A stretch of DNA of 64,000 nt, taken from contig NMRB01000133.1 in NCBI GenBank assembly GCA_002633025.1, positions 459,827 through 523,826 of the forward strand. Direction: 5' to 3'. This document shows positions 42,339 to 53,202 of the stretch, one piece after another. Numbering within the stretch: the first letter of the stretch is position 1; the number at the start of each line of letters is the position of its first letter. A program made the translations under genes and the position numbers. Below the pieces are notes generated by a model. It made no database searches. It saw only the letters and a program-made list of their open reading frames with translations, and was not told the DNA's origin. The DNA is from Notospermus geniculatus (taxonomy: Eukaryota > Nemertea > Pilidiophora > Heteronemertea > Lineidae).

Positions 42339-42482
42339 CAGGTGCAGATCCAAAGGGGGGCACACCCGACCCGTCCCCCCTCTATTTTGTGGAAAATCTT
42401 TAACACTGACCGGGAAATTTCGAAATTCCACAATGTGCACTGACTGTGCCCCCTCTTTCCCATGATTTCGGATCCACCCCTG
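42339..42482. mobile_element. CAGG(T/G)GC-ended short element
   Basis: CAGGTGCAGATCCAAAGGGG at the left is mirrored by CGGATCCACCCCTG at the right. The interior AAATTTCGAAATTCCAC is like the element at 38284. Confidence 0.7.
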
Positions 42483-42539
42483 CGGTGGGTAGAGTCAGAC
42501 TAGCGTCTCAGAGGTCACAGGTTGCCACTTTGTACTCTC

Positions 42540-42640
42540 AACTCGCTGGAAAGTTTCAAGTAATCCACTGAATGAGCTGCTCCTTGAGTTCCCAAGAAAG
42601 TTTCTGGAGTGACTGGGTTATAATGTGAAGTGCTTAATAG
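42540..42640 (+). repeat. Single 117-bp repeat unit
   Basis: CACTGAATGAGCTGCTCCTT through AAAGTTTCTGGAGTGACTGG and TAATGTGAAGTGCTT matches the 117-bp repeat. Confidence 0.75.
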
Positions 42641-43969
42641 AGACCATTATCTTTGGAAACTTCTTATAAACGTTTCACATTATTACTACAACCATAAAGA
42701 ATAAATTCTGTAAACATTACTTCCTACTTGCTAACAATTTTCTCAAATAAGAGCTCTCGACTCGGTAAGTTGTTATGATAATATAGCTACACTTCCTTGA
42801 GGCAATGCTCCCAAACGGAAGTACGCATAATGGCGATGTTATTGAGCATGCGCGCTGGATGGAAAACAGGAAATAGCAAGAACTTGCAATCATGTTTTGG
42901 CGAGTGGACTGCCGTTGCTTGAGGCAGTCATTTCAATACAAAAACCAAGTATTATTGATATAAATAATAATATAATATCCCACTTCACACTGACAATATT
43001 CGCTTCCTAAAGCTGAGGTAACATATCCACTCTGGGGCCCGTATGGCGAGTAAAAACAGACATTTTGGCCAATTTTCGCCAATTTCGTACGGTGCCCGAC
43101 CGACTCCCTCACGGTTCCCACGGGCACCGGGACATTTTTCACCTGCCGTATGGGCGCCGCGGTGCTGAGCTGGCTGCTCTCAAATCTCCCGGCGTTTTCA
43201 TCTGACCGGTAGGCCGTAGAAAGCCCGCAGTGGCCCCTACGGGTCCCGTGCGGGCTCCTGCCTGTGACAGGGCGGGCTCCGCACAGCCGGACGCCTTGTG
43301 GCGCATCTGTTCATCGGACAAAGCCCGGAAGCTCACCACACAGCATCCGGTCAGCACCTTTACGGTTTGTTGACGGGTGTCTTACTCTCCACCAATTTTC
43401 ACCGGGCACCGCCGGGCGCCGTAGAATATGTGACCACATACACAGTAGACATGAAAATCGTAATGGACCCGTACGAATACTTACGAGCATGTTTTGGCGA
43501 ATGGGCTGCCGATGCTTGGGGCTATCCGCTGTGGTTCTATTACAAAAATTGATTGTGTCAACTCTCCGGGGGAGGAAGTTGCAACTGTTTTGATGGCATT
43601 GCTGGTGGGTATAGGAAGGTTTCACATCACCCAGTATGGTGTTTCGATGAACGTTAAGGAGAAGGGTTATTCTGGAGTAAGCGTTTTCTGTTTCCTAACA
43701 GATGTTCCCCCGTCCTTGGGATTCAGCGATCTCTATCTAATGTGGATGTCAGGTCACACTGCGATTGCCTGCGCTACAATGGAACAGTCGGCATCAGGCG
43801 TCGCAATCATGGTCAGGTCACAAAAATGAAAATGTGTACGATTATCGTGGAACAAGCAGCATCAGTGCGCAGGGAATCATAACCGTGTTCAGGTCACCTG
43901 CGAATGGATTATGCCTGTCGGGATGACACAGAAGTTGAATAGGTTCAACTCTTGCGATTTGTGATCTTT
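42641..43969. other. GC-rich stretch with unassigned ORFs and a direct repeat
   Basis: ATGTTTTGGCGAGTGGACTG at about 42893 reappears as ATGTTTTGGCGAATGGGCTG at about 43490, each followed by CCG(T/A)TGCTTG-like sequence. Between them, 43030-43440 is rich in CG and GGGC/GCCC words. Overlapping + ORFs at 43264-43593, 43298-43552 and 43494-43829 have no recognised domain. It may be a decayed element or an unrecognised exon. Confidence 0.35.
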
Positions 43970-44135
43970 TGGTCGGCGACTGATCCCGATCGTTGTAACT
44001 GAGACGCAACTCCAGTCATGTCACACCAGATCGGTGACTGAGTTGTTCCACGCTGTCGTGCCTCAGACGCAGACTGATCTGAAAAGTCAGCCTGCGCCTG
44101 TTCTGTGCCATCGCAAGGTCGACCTGACATCCGCA
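43970..44135. repeat. Possible degenerate GCGACTGG-family MITE
   Basis: GTCGGCGACTGATCCCGATC, CGCAACTCCAGTC and CATCGCAAGGTCGACC resemble that family, but the ends do not pair cleanly. Confidence 0.35.
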
Positions 44136-44727
44136 TAAAGGGGAATAGTCCCTTCGACTAGACGTTATTCTTGGCTACTTTAGAGCAACGGTGGCACTGC
44201 CCCTTGACCTAAATGGGAGCAGAACTGTGCCTTTTGCAACCACCCCAGGGCACCATGCCCCCACCCCCACAAATAATATGTGCCCATGCCCTGAATCATG
44301 GACCCCTTTTGGTTACATCACTGAAAAAACCGACTTAAACAGGCAGTAGACTGGAGTTATGGAGACTTTCTTTAACGGACGAACTTCTCACGTTCTGTTA
44401 CAGAAATGTCATGAATGAAAAGTGTCCTATCCTAGGTTTCAGTGCCCTTTTCACAAAGTTTGCACCATGACCGTCTGAAATCTTAGATGTATCATTGCAG
44501 CATCAAGTTGCACGGTGTTTTCTACGTTCCTGAAAGTTCAGATTGCTTGGTGATGATGTAGCCCACTACGTTTATTTGCCTGTAGCCAGCTATTACACAA
44601 CCAATTTCAAAACAGCTTTCAGTAAGTCGTGAGGGCATTGGGTTCTTTGCACTTGCTTCCCTTCGTCTTCGCCCACGTGGATTGGAGCGATCGCTGGTAA
44701 CCTCTGGGGGTGAGTAAACTATCAGGA
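44136..44727. other. No recognised gene
   Basis: Nothing is recognised in this interval. Confidence 0.4.
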
Positions 44728-45207
44728 CAGTCAGGGATCGACCCCACAACCTCATTGGTGGCAGGAGTAGATATTAGAGAGGATGCGCAGCTTTCCGACT
44801 CTGACTTCAACTACGAGAATGAATTGCAGTCCGCTGTGGACATCATTGATAAAAACGATTTGACAGACGTTTGCAAATCATAAAATGCCATAACTTTGTG
44901 GCAGAATAATTTTGACTCGTAATCGGAAGTGCGCATAAAATCACAAATATCATAGTCGTCATGGTGGTGTTTCAAAGTCATAACGACTAGGATTACGACT
45001 TCAATATTCATTATTTATCCGCATTTCCGATTTATAAGGCCAATTTTTTCTGTCTTCAATTTATGGTGTTTGACGAATTGAAAACTTCTATCACATCGTT
45101 TTTATCAAGGATGTCCATAGCGGACTGCAATTCATTCTCATAGTTGAAGTCGAAGTCGGAAAGCTGCACATCCTCTCTATTTCCACTGTGTCACCCCAAC
45201 ACCCCAG
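44728..45207 (-). repeat. SINE-D head split by a foldback element
   Basis: AGGGATCGACCCCACAACCT and CATTGGTGGCAGGAGTAGAT (44728-44774) join in register with TTTCCACTGTGTCACCCCAA (from 45180), as in the intact head at 171-235. Everything between is inserted. Confidence 0.75.
44775..45179. mobile_element. 405-bp foldback element, TA-flanked, in SINE-D
   Basis: TAGAGAGGATGCGCAGCTTT and AATTGCAGTCCGCTGTGGAC at the left are mirrored by GTCCATAGCGGACTGCAATT and AAAGCTGCACATCCTCTCTA at the right. The arms are about 95 bp. The loop contains the word pair CATAGTCGTCATGG / CATAACGACTAGG. Confidence 0.85.
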
Positions 45208-45629
45208 GTGTGTCTACTCCGGTGGAATAGGCCTACATCACCTGTCATTGCTTGTCAAGCCGTACAAGGCATCTTCATCTCGGTACCTGTCTACCTTTAT
45301 CGCTGACCTGACTTAATGCATCAACCCACGACATACTCAACTCGCCTTTGTAAACTGATTCCATCTCTTATCCCGTTTATGGCAAAATAACATGAAAAAA
45401 AACGTGATGACACTGAGTGGAAGAATAAAGGTGAAGAACTCGCTGTAAAATGAGATGGGGTGCTCTTAGTTCATGATTTGTCCTCCTCGTTTCATTAGGT
45501 TAAGTGCATGTTTCAGTACAAAATGGGACCATTTATCTAACAGAAGAGAAAAACAGAAAAAAGGAAAAAGGGAAAAAACGGCTACTTTGAGCCTAGATGG
45601 AAAAACATCATTAGCAATTGGCCTATGTT
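45208..45629. other. No recognised gene
   Basis: Nothing is recognised in this interval. Confidence 0.4.
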
Positions 45630-46070
45630 TATGTTTCTTTTTGTTCCGTTCCAATGCATTTCGTTTCGTTTCATTTCGAATTTTTCGATTCTAAGTTGTT
45701 TCATTTCATTCCATTTCAGTGCATTTCATAAAAATTCGTTTCATTTCAATTTTTTCTCCAGTTCTTCATTTCACGATGGCCAGACAATACTGAAATCAAC
45801 AATCCGTTGGTGCACTTTGGGTCTTCTTCTCTGTGCATTCCGACTCATTTTGTTGGCACTGGTCACATTTTGTTTTGTTCCGGCACATTTTAAAGTGCAT
45901 TATTTTCCCCTTGTGTTTTGTTGCATTTCATTTCCGATGGCTTTGTCTGTTCTATTTTTCTTTCCTTTCATTCCATTCATTTATATTTTGTTTTGTTTCG
46001 TTTCGTTTCGTGTCCATTCATTTCCATTTCTCTTCTTGACATCTTGTTTCGTTTTGCTTGCTTCTGGCCA
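45630..46070. repeat. TTTCATTTC-type low-complexity tract
   Basis: Repeated TTTCATTTC, TTTCGTTTC and CATTTCA words run for about 440 bp. The 202-codon + strand ORF (45625-46233) is rich in Phe, Ser and His because of this composition and is not called as a gene. Confidence 0.8.
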
Positions 46071-46933
46071 CAATCCCACAGCTGCAGTAAACCTCAAGGA
46101 AAGACCTCCTTATCTAAAAATTCAGTGCCATCCTACATTGTTAATCCAAGAACAAAGTGTCATTCCTAATCCACCATGGAAATCACTCCCAAAGAAATCA
46201 ACATGGATTATCCACTTTTTAATCGCACTTTGATGAATCGTTATCAATTTCTTATACATTCGACTTCCCACCTCACCGCCTACAGCTGTAGTCCAGAATC
46301 GAATTATCCCTAATGAGCTACCGTAGAATTTGTTCCAAGGCGGTTGAGGTCATTTATTTATTTATTTTCCATCTCCTGAGGATGTCAAGGTTATTTTCTC
46401 AATTTATTCATTGGAATGCCAGTAGCATTCATTGGAATGCCAGTAGCAGTGGCCTTCCCAATCAAGAGTAAAAAAGTGAAAGAATTCCTCATGGGCCACC
46501 GTAGAATATGCGTGGGCATTCATGCCCATAGACAATCATATCTTCCTGACAATTTGTCAAAAAGTGAAACTTCCGGAAGTTTTTCAATATCTGCCGTTTT
46601 CATGCGACTTAACAATTATCTCTGCAGCAGTGCGAAAAGCCGTTTTAAAGTGTAAGCTGAATTGCTGTGGGAAGCTGGCTTATTTTGCTGGTAATTGCAA
46701 CACGGGTGTTTTCCGTGATGTATCCAGGCTCTCCCGGCAAGGAAAGTGACAAATAACAACAGCAATAAGCAATTAGTTGGTAAAAGCAATGTAATCGCTG
46801 AAGCAGAGAGGCTGGGTATGATATGGATTTTGCGTGAGGGATAAGATAGTACCCCGTGAACCCAGATCGCAAAAAAATATTAGTAATAATGTCTTGCTTT
46901 TATACAGCAGCTTTTTAATGCAGTAGAGTATAA
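46071..46933. other. No recognised gene
   Basis: A (TTTA)n run lies near 46351. A 25-bp duplication starting ATTCATTGGAATGCCAGTAG occurs at about 46404 and 46426. Confidence 0.4.
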
Positions 46934-47028
46934 AAAGCACTTTACATTATTGCCCCAGCCTCTCCATAAACCTTCCTGTGGAACTCAAGGAGCAGCTCAT
47001 CCAGTACATCACTTGATCCTTTCAGTTC
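46934..47028 (-). repeat. Single 117-bp repeat unit
   Basis: AAAGCACTTTACATTATTGC through CAAGGAGCAGCTCATCCAG and TTGATCCTTTCAG is the 117-bp repeat in reverse. It abuts the 34-bp array. Confidence 0.75.
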
Positions 47029-47037
47029 TAAGAAGAA

Positions 47038-47468
47038 TATGGTTGGAGGACAATTCATCCTGGGACAATTCAGTGGGGAGAAATTGTCCACGGGTAGGAC
47101 AGTTCAGGGGGAAAAATTGTCCATGGGTAAGACAGATTTCAGTGGGGAAAAATTGTCCACGGGTAGGACAGTTCAGTGGGGACGAATTGTCCATGGGTAG
47201 GACAGTTCAGTGGGGATGAATTGTCCACGGGTAGGACAGTTCAGTGGGGATGAATTGTCCACGGGTAGGACAGTTCAGTGGGGACAAATTGTCCACGGGT
47301 AGGACATTCAGTGGGGACGAATTGTCCATGGGTAGGACATTCAGTGGGGACGAATTGTCCATGGGTGGGACATTCAGTGGGGATGAATTGTCCATGGGTG
47401 GGACATTCAGTGGGGACGAATTGTCCATGGGTAGGACAGTTCAGTGGGGACGAATTGTCCATGTAAAT
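47038..47468. repeat. 34-bp minisatellite, about 12 units
   Basis: Units read GGACAGTTCAGTGGGGACGA then ATTGTCCATGGGTA. Some lack one base (GGACATTCAG). The left-edge units are more diverged. Each unit contains the near-palindrome GGACAGTTC...GAATTGTCC. ORFs on both strands (WTIHP, ELSMGRT-type repeats) follow from the array. Confidence 0.9.
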
Positions 47469-48194
47469 TACTTGCAGGAATGAACTGTCTTGGGCGAAAT
47501 ATCCTATGTGCTGTTTCCTACATTCAAGTGTCCTTTTCACAAAGTTTGCTCCATGCCCCTCTGAAATCGTAGATATATCCCTGTTTATAGTTTAGTACCG
47601 TATGTAAAGATTTCAATCATGTGCTGAGGCTGGACGCCACATTTCCAACAAATTTTGTCCCTGGAGCCGTTACTACGGCATTTAGTTGTTAGCCCTCTTT
47701 CATAAATATTTTCTTATTCCAAGTCTGCCCAAAGCAGTTTTAGTGTTGATGGAAAAACGTTGTGATTTATTAACAAAACCACCGAGGTGTGTCTAAAAGC
47801 CAGCTCGGAAAACTAGGGAATGGTCGTTCTAAAAAAGGAACTTGTTAGTGTGAAACGAAGCGACTCTGTCAACTACCCGTTCTAGATTGATATCCCCCAA
47901 AGGTCTACAATATTATTTCCAGCGTTTTTGCTGCAAATTGCAGGGAGAGGTCCGGTATTATTGGGCTGTCGTACGCCGTGTCACGCTGTTGCTGAGGGTA
48001 AAAAATGACTCGTTGGTATCGTGGACAGTAATTGTCAGGTACGAACAGGTAGTCGGCCCAGCCTAACATGCTCTGACCTGATAACAGGCATGACAGGGTG
48101 TAATGCTATATGCAGATCTGGTAATTCACTTGTAGGGAGGGAACTTTTTTATGTCCATGATAGATATGCCTTTACGGTTGTCAAAATTGTTCTC
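47469..48194. other. No recognised gene
   Basis: Nothing is recognised in this interval. Confidence 0.4.
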
Positions 48195-48290
48195 GAAGGA
48201 TCAAGGGAGTCGGAACGAGCTCCTTGAGTTCCCCAGAAAGGTTTCTGGAGGGTGGGGTAATAATGCGGTGTGCTTTGAGACCGTAAGTGA
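48195..48290 (+). repeat. 117-bp repeat unit, degenerate
   Basis: GAGCTCCTTGAGTTCCCCAG and AAAGGTTTCTGGAGGGTGGG are clear parts of the repeat. It ends GCTTTGAGACCGT, abutting a SINE-A. Confidence 0.75.
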
Positions 48291-48294
48291 GCCA

Positions 48295-48570
48295 TGATAG
48301 CCCTGTGGTTATCTCGTCCTCTAAAAGCTGCCCAGGTTCAAGTACTGCTCACGTCATGTGGGGTGGGATTAATCATCTCAGGCTCTTCAGTCCATCCTAT
48401 GGGGCAGTGAAGCCGTGGTGCCTTGTACCTTGTGCTCTTGCGAGGGCAAGTAAAAGACCCCATCCAAGTGAGGAACATGAGTAACTTGAGATGGTCTCTT
48501 CAATACTTACATGTACCAGGGCCAATAATGCTTCGGCTTCGGCCCTGATGGGAAAAATCAAGTACAGCAC
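48295..48570 (+). repeat. SINE-A copy, full length
   Basis: The A box ATGATAGCCCTGTGGTTATC and B box CCAGGTTCAAGTACTGC are followed by the whole body through CGGCCCTGATGGGAAAAATC. Confidence 0.85.
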
Positions 48571-48589
48571 CTGTTAAGATACAAGATTC

Positions 48590-48735
48590 AGTCCCTTTGG
48601 CCTTGCAAAGGCACAATGGATTTGCTCTCCCATGCGACAGACATGAAGAGCCAGGAATTATTAATCCCATATGGCCCCAAGCTGGATTCGAACCGGAGAC
48701 CTTCTATTTGCTCTGCAGATAGCACAAGGCCTTGT
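48590..48735 (-). repeat. SINE-A 5' half
   Basis: GCCTTGCAAAGGCACAATGG through CCATGCGACAGACATGAAG to CTGGATTCGAACCGGAGACC. The 3' half is absent. Confidence 0.8.
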
Positions 48736-49149
48736 TGACAGTTCCTCCGATTCTGCCATCTTGCAGCCAATAACAATGTAAATGGAAAACAAACACGATA
48801 ATTTCCGTCCAATCAGCTGATGAAACAGATAGAGCATAACCGGGCCTTAACTGTTCGTAAAACATTCTGATATCACACCATGCCATATTCCACAGTATTG
48901 CCAGTATAATTATTGTTGATATTCAATCCAGGCAGTGAATTACCAGCAATATTTCATTCCTGCTGTCAGGGAATCGTGTCTTTATGACACTACACTCGAC
49001 TTCAATCTTTGTTTATTTGGTGGACTCTGTTGATATCTAGACGGTCAAGGTGTTTGTCTAGACGACTCTCAAGGACCACCAGGGTTTCGCTGTGGAGGCG
49101 CTGGCAGCTGTCGCCTTCAGCTTCCTAGCTTCCGTCTCGAGTCAGGAGC
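48736..49149. other. No recognised gene
   Basis: Nothing is recognised in this interval. Confidence 0.4.
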
Positions 49150-49345
49150 CGGGCCATATAGGATAAGTTATCCCTGACTCTTCAGTCCGTTGCATGGGAC
49201 AGTAAGCCGTAGTGCGTTGTACCTTGTGCCTTTGCAAGGGCAACTAAAAGACCCCATCAAAGTGATGAACATGAGTAGCTTGAGATGGCCTCGTCCGTAC
49301 TTACCAGGGCCAATAATGCTTTGGCATCGGCCCCACTAAATGGTA
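49150..49345 (+). repeat. SINE-A copy without tRNA head
   Basis: GGGCCATATAGGATAAGTTA through GTTGCATGGGACAGTAAGCC to GCTTTGGCATCGGCCCC. Confidence 0.85.
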
Positions 49346-49404
49346 AGTCAAGTAGCACAAAAAGAACCAAGATTTTGTGTTACGAGATGGAGTCACAACA
49401 TGAC

Positions 49405-49937
49405 CAGATGCATATCCAAGGGTGTGCGCCCCCCCCCCTTTTGGCCAACAAATCTGTAAAATCGACCGTGAAATTCTGGAATTTGGAGTAAATCTTTGAA
49501 ATGAGGAACCCTCGTGCCGGAAATCCCAACAGGTCGGCGCTGTGAGCAGTGCGACCGAAACGACGTCATTGACGTCGTTTTGAGTGTTGACGTTGCGTCA
49601 TGAAAACATGAGCTGTACATTTTTGTACAGGAAAAATGAGATAAAGACGTTGCCAAAATCGTCATCTATCTATTGATTTTAAGGAAAAAAGCATTGCAAA
49701 ATTGCAGACGTTTTCATCTGCTACAAGATGGTGTAAATTTTAATGCCAGGCGACCGAAACAAAAGGGTTGTTTTCACGCCAGAAATAAATGGAAGTAACG
49801 TTAGAAAAAAGAAACTTTGGTTGCAGCGCTCACAGCACCACGTCGTGACGTTAGTTCCTCCAGTTCCTCATTCACTGCACTTTTCAGTGTTTAGTTGCAC
49901 AGGGTGCCCCTCTTCCCAAATCCTGGATCCGCCCCTG
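49405..49937. mobile_element. Larger CAGGGGCGGATCC-family element
   Basis: The right end AATCCTGGATCCGCCCCTG is typical. The left end (TGCATATCCAAGGGTGTGCG followed by a C-run) is a degenerate mirror. The interior shares AAATCGACCGTGAAATTCTG with the shorter members and has a local inverted pair AACGACGTCATTGACGTCGTT. Confidence 0.65.
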
Positions 49938-51119
49938 ATGACGGACCACGAAATGGCTCCAGGACTGCCATCAGTGCATAACGAGTCAGAGTTTGGCACC
50001 GGTCTGGTGACACCATAACGAATCCAGACATTACTTCCGGCTGGTACGGCTTCCCGCATTGACAAATCAAGACTGTCGTCCAGGGCGGCCAGCGAGAGGA
50101 AAGCTAAGCATTGATCCAGAAGACCTCTCAAACGCAGACAACGAGCCGCGCTAAGGACTCGGATATAATTGGTTGTGTCGCCAACAGCGGTTGACCAACA
50201 AAGACACGCTAGGAGAAAAAGTTGGAAAAAACGTAGAGTTCACAGCATTCGTTTCCTAAAAAAGGAAGGGGAGGTTTTCGAAAAAAGATGTGGACCAAAC
50301 TTGCCGTGGGGAAAGTTAGGGATTGGCTTCGCTAACATGGTGGACAGGACACATTGAAAAGTTGAGATGGTTCCAGTTATAATGTGGGTGCTACTAGCTT
50401 GTATAGTAGGCCTACATGTATTGTAACCTGGGACCTGTTTCTTGCTAAACGGACGTGATAACCACCTGGCTATCGGGGCTGTTTTGTGGTGATGGCCATA
50501 CTGGCGGCTGTGTAATATTTGGACCACGATAAGGTGATGAATTGGGCCGTTTCGGCAATTTTTAGTTGCCGACCATGGTTATGTCCCTCAGTACAATGAC
50601 ATGACAGTGATGTTTTGACACCCTGCCTGCAGCGGTTTACTCCACTGGCAAACGCAAAAACATGGGAACCAATCACAGCACTTGTTACTTGGTAACGCAT
50701 ATTCTGATTGGCTGCGGCAAGGTCAGTGTTAGGGGTAGCATTATTGAGAGTATGTGTCCCACAATTTTGCATCCGACAGCCCTCTAAGATGACGGCCAAG
50801 TTATGATCAGGAAAAAATGATCGACCAGGCGAAAAACCATCGATGACCGTAAGCCGCCAGTGTGTGCTTAGCATGCGAAGAAGGCTACACAAAAATGTCG
50901 CCACCAGACATGCCTGAGGCGTCTGTCAGGAAATCACCAGATACACAGCACAGCTGGGACCATGTCGTAAAAAAATGTCTGGAAGAAAAAAATGTGAATG
51001 TGTGCATGACATCTTGATAGAATCTAGATACTAGTCTGGACGACAGTCCATTCTGAGGAGAATTTGGCTATTGGCAGCTCCAAGTGTAAACGAATATTTG
51101 TAGTAGTATTTGTGTTAGA
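49938..51119. other. No recognised gene
   Basis: A 144-codon minus-strand ORF (50470-50904) has no recognised domain. A tRNA-like scrap (GATAACCACCTGGCTATCGG) at about 50457 is probably a SINE-A head remnant. Confidence 0.4.
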
Positions 51120-51270
51120 TTTTTTTCCATCAGGGCCGAAGCCATAGCATTATTAGCCCTGGTGAGTACAGAAGAGGCCATCTCAAGCTACTCATGTTCC
51201 TCACTTGGATGGGGTCTTTTACTTGCCCTTGCAAAGGCAGAAGGTACAAGGCACCATGGCTTACTGAACT
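51120..51270 (-). repeat. SINE-A 3' half
   Basis: TTTTTTTCCATCAGGGCCGA through GGATGGGGTCTTTTACTTGC to GCACCATGGCTTACTG. Confidence 0.85.
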
Positions 51271-51274
51271 GAAG

Positions 51275-51325
51275 AGCCAGGGACGTGCGCCAGGTGCCCC
51301 GCCCCCTTGGATCCGTGCCTGCCAA
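51275..51325. repeat. CAGGGGCGG-family fragment
   Basis: GGACGTGCGCCAGGTGCCCC and GCCCCCTTGGATCCGTGCCT resemble the two ends of that family brought close together. Confidence 0.45.
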
Positions 51326-51655
51326 TGACCCAAATGAGTGCTCAAATTCACTGCGGCTGAGTGGCCCATTTGGAGCCAAATCCTACAAGAAAACATACAT
51401 TGTGGCTCCTTGATTTACACAGACTTTAAATTTGTGGAAAGGTCCCTGACACGACTGACTAAACAGGACCTAAATAAGCGCACATTAGGAGAACGACCTA
51501 CTCTCCCGTGTTCATCACTAGGTATGTCATTTTGCCGAAGGTGTACTATATGTATCCAGTTTAATGTACCATTCAGCTGTCAGTGATAATCTCTGGATGG
51601 ACGGTGAGCTGTCAGGTGGTGTTCATCTCGAGAGGCCGAGAATCGCCGAGGGGTG

Positions 51656-51890
51656 AACGGGAGATTTCGTCCTAAAAGCAAATGTATTCCGTCCTTTGTG
51701 CACTCTTTGGGGCAAGTAGTACTCAGCGATTTGGACAGTGAGACTGACTATGGACATTATGCGGTATCTCAAGATGCTGAGAATGTCCTTGAGGAGAATG
51801 GCAGATTTCATCCAACAAGCAAATATATTCCCTGCCGGCAGATTTCTTTGTTGATTTGGACAGTGAGACCAGATGTCAAGGACGCAGCAA
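51656..51890. repeat. Imperfect tandem duplication, 141-bp offset
   Basis: GAGATTTCGTCCTAAAAGCA followed by AATGTATTCC (51660-51690) reappears as CAGATTTCATCCAACAAGCA and AATATATTCC 141 bp later. GATTTGGACAGTGAGAC occurs at about 51728 and 51855. The spacing shifts between the two matches, so the copies do not keep one reading frame throughout. Confidence 0.7.
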
Positions 51891-51965
51891 ACTGTAGAGT
51901 GACACCATGGTCATACATGTTCGCCCACCAGGCAGCGTCATCAGTGGGAAGACGGGAATCCTTGT

Positions 51966-52194
51966 TTATAGTCCGGCACAGCCTTCGCGCGACCCAATGT
52001 AATGCGGAAGTAGGCTTACCACAGACTGACCACAAATCTTATTCAACACACGACTCTTGAATAACCGATTGGACAGCGTGATCAAATTGTACTCTGCTCC
52101 ACTTTTAAATGGCGTAATTAGGTAGCCGCAACTTGTTGCCAGATTTCGTATTTCCGCATTCCATTGGGTCGCGTGAAGGCTGCGCCGGACTTTA
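51966..52194. mobile_element. 229-bp foldback element
   Basis: TTATAGTCCGGCACAGCCTT and CGACCCAATGTAATGCGGAA at the left are mirrored by TTCCGCATTCCATTGGGTCG and AAGGCTGCGCCGGACTTTAA at the right. Confidence 0.85.
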
Positions 52195-52636
52195 ACATCT
52201 CTGCCTGGGGCTAAAATCTGGCACCTCAATTGTTCAGTAGACCATGTAAATATAAGGAAAATATTGAATACAGACATATGATGACACAGTCATCAAACGC
52301 ACAAAAAGTCGATAAATGAGGAACTCTAAAGAGTGTGCAATCTGCCGAGTAGTACCATTTCCTGGCCCCTTCAAATAAATGAGACCCACGTCTATAATCG
52401 GGAATATGTATCAATATCACAGGCGTGATGATTTCCTCTTGTGAAGTGAGTCGGCTCTTCCTACTTCCTGTGACGTGAGGTGAATGCTGAGGCGGAGGGA
52501 TACGGTCGATGTTTTGTGACCCGAGGCTGTGTTGTTCGAAAGGTACACTCGTCTGGCGATGTTTGGATGTTGGTGAGGTTTCGCAAATCTGACGAAACAC
52601 GAAGTATGAAATGAGAAATTCAACTTCATTTCCAGG
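52195..52636. other. No recognised gene
   Basis: The 152-codon minus-strand ORF here begins inside the SINE-A head (GFEPRTYRLLSN is a typical SINE-head translation), so it is not called. Confidence 0.5.
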
Positions 52637-52985
52637 ATTGCTTAGCAAGCGGTAGGTCCTGGGTTCAAATCCATCCTGGGCCATATGGAAGTAATCATCC
52701 CTGACTCTTCACATCAGTGGCATGGGAGAGTAAGCCGTGGTGCCTTGTAACTTGTACGTTTTCAGACCTTTCCGTTTGACGGGCGCAAAAACGCATGCGC
52801 TTCGCAAACAATAGAATTTCCATTGTTTGTAAGGCGCATGCATTTTCGCGCCCGTCAAACGGAAAGGCCTGCGTTTTGCAAGGGCAAATACAAGACCCCA
52901 TCAAAGTGTGGAATATGAGTAGCTTGAGATGGCCTCTTCCATACCTTCCCTGGGCAAATGGCTTGGGCCGTGACGGAAAAATACT
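52637..52985 (+). repeat. SINE-A copy, interrupted by a palindromic element
   Basis: The B box CTGGGTTCAAATCC, the body to CCTTGTAACTTGTA, an insertion, then TTGCAAGGGCAAATACAAGA to GGCCGTGACGGAAAAATA. Confidence 0.9.
52763..52871. mobile_element. 109-bp palindromic element, CGTTTT duplication
   Basis: CAGACCTTTCCGTTTGACGG and GCGCAAAAACGCATGCGC at the left pair with GCGCATGCATTTTCGCGC and CCGTCAAACGGAAAGGCCTG at the right, so it folds almost end to end. CGTTTT lies at 52757-52762 and 52872-52877. The CAG...CTG ends and 6-bp duplication are read directly; the superfamily is not known. Confidence 0.9.
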
Positions 52986-53202
52986 TGTCGCCGGTGTTTG
53001 GACGCAACAGCTGGATTTTCTGCGGCTGAACTGCGGCTACGATGGAAGGACATCGCTGCCACCCAATGAATGATCGGCCTGCATTGAGCTCAGGTTGAAC
53101 TCGATTGACAGGCGCAATAGAAAATGCCCTCCAGCATATAGGCATCCCTTGTCAGGTCCGATGAACGTCAGGAAACACACCAACCAGCCTGCAATCATAC
53201 AC

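Noticed and set aside
45625-46233. 202-codon ORF with hydrophobic Phe-rich sequence
   Set aside because: It is a product of a TTTCATTTC low-complexity tract, with other frames open too.
50470-50904. 144-codon minus-strand ORF
   Set aside because: No recognisable domain, splice context or repeat family. It is within what chance ORFs can reach.
52226-52684. 152-codon minus-strand ORF
   Set aside because: It starts in a SINE-A head (GFEPRTYRLLSN is a SINE translation) and has no domain.
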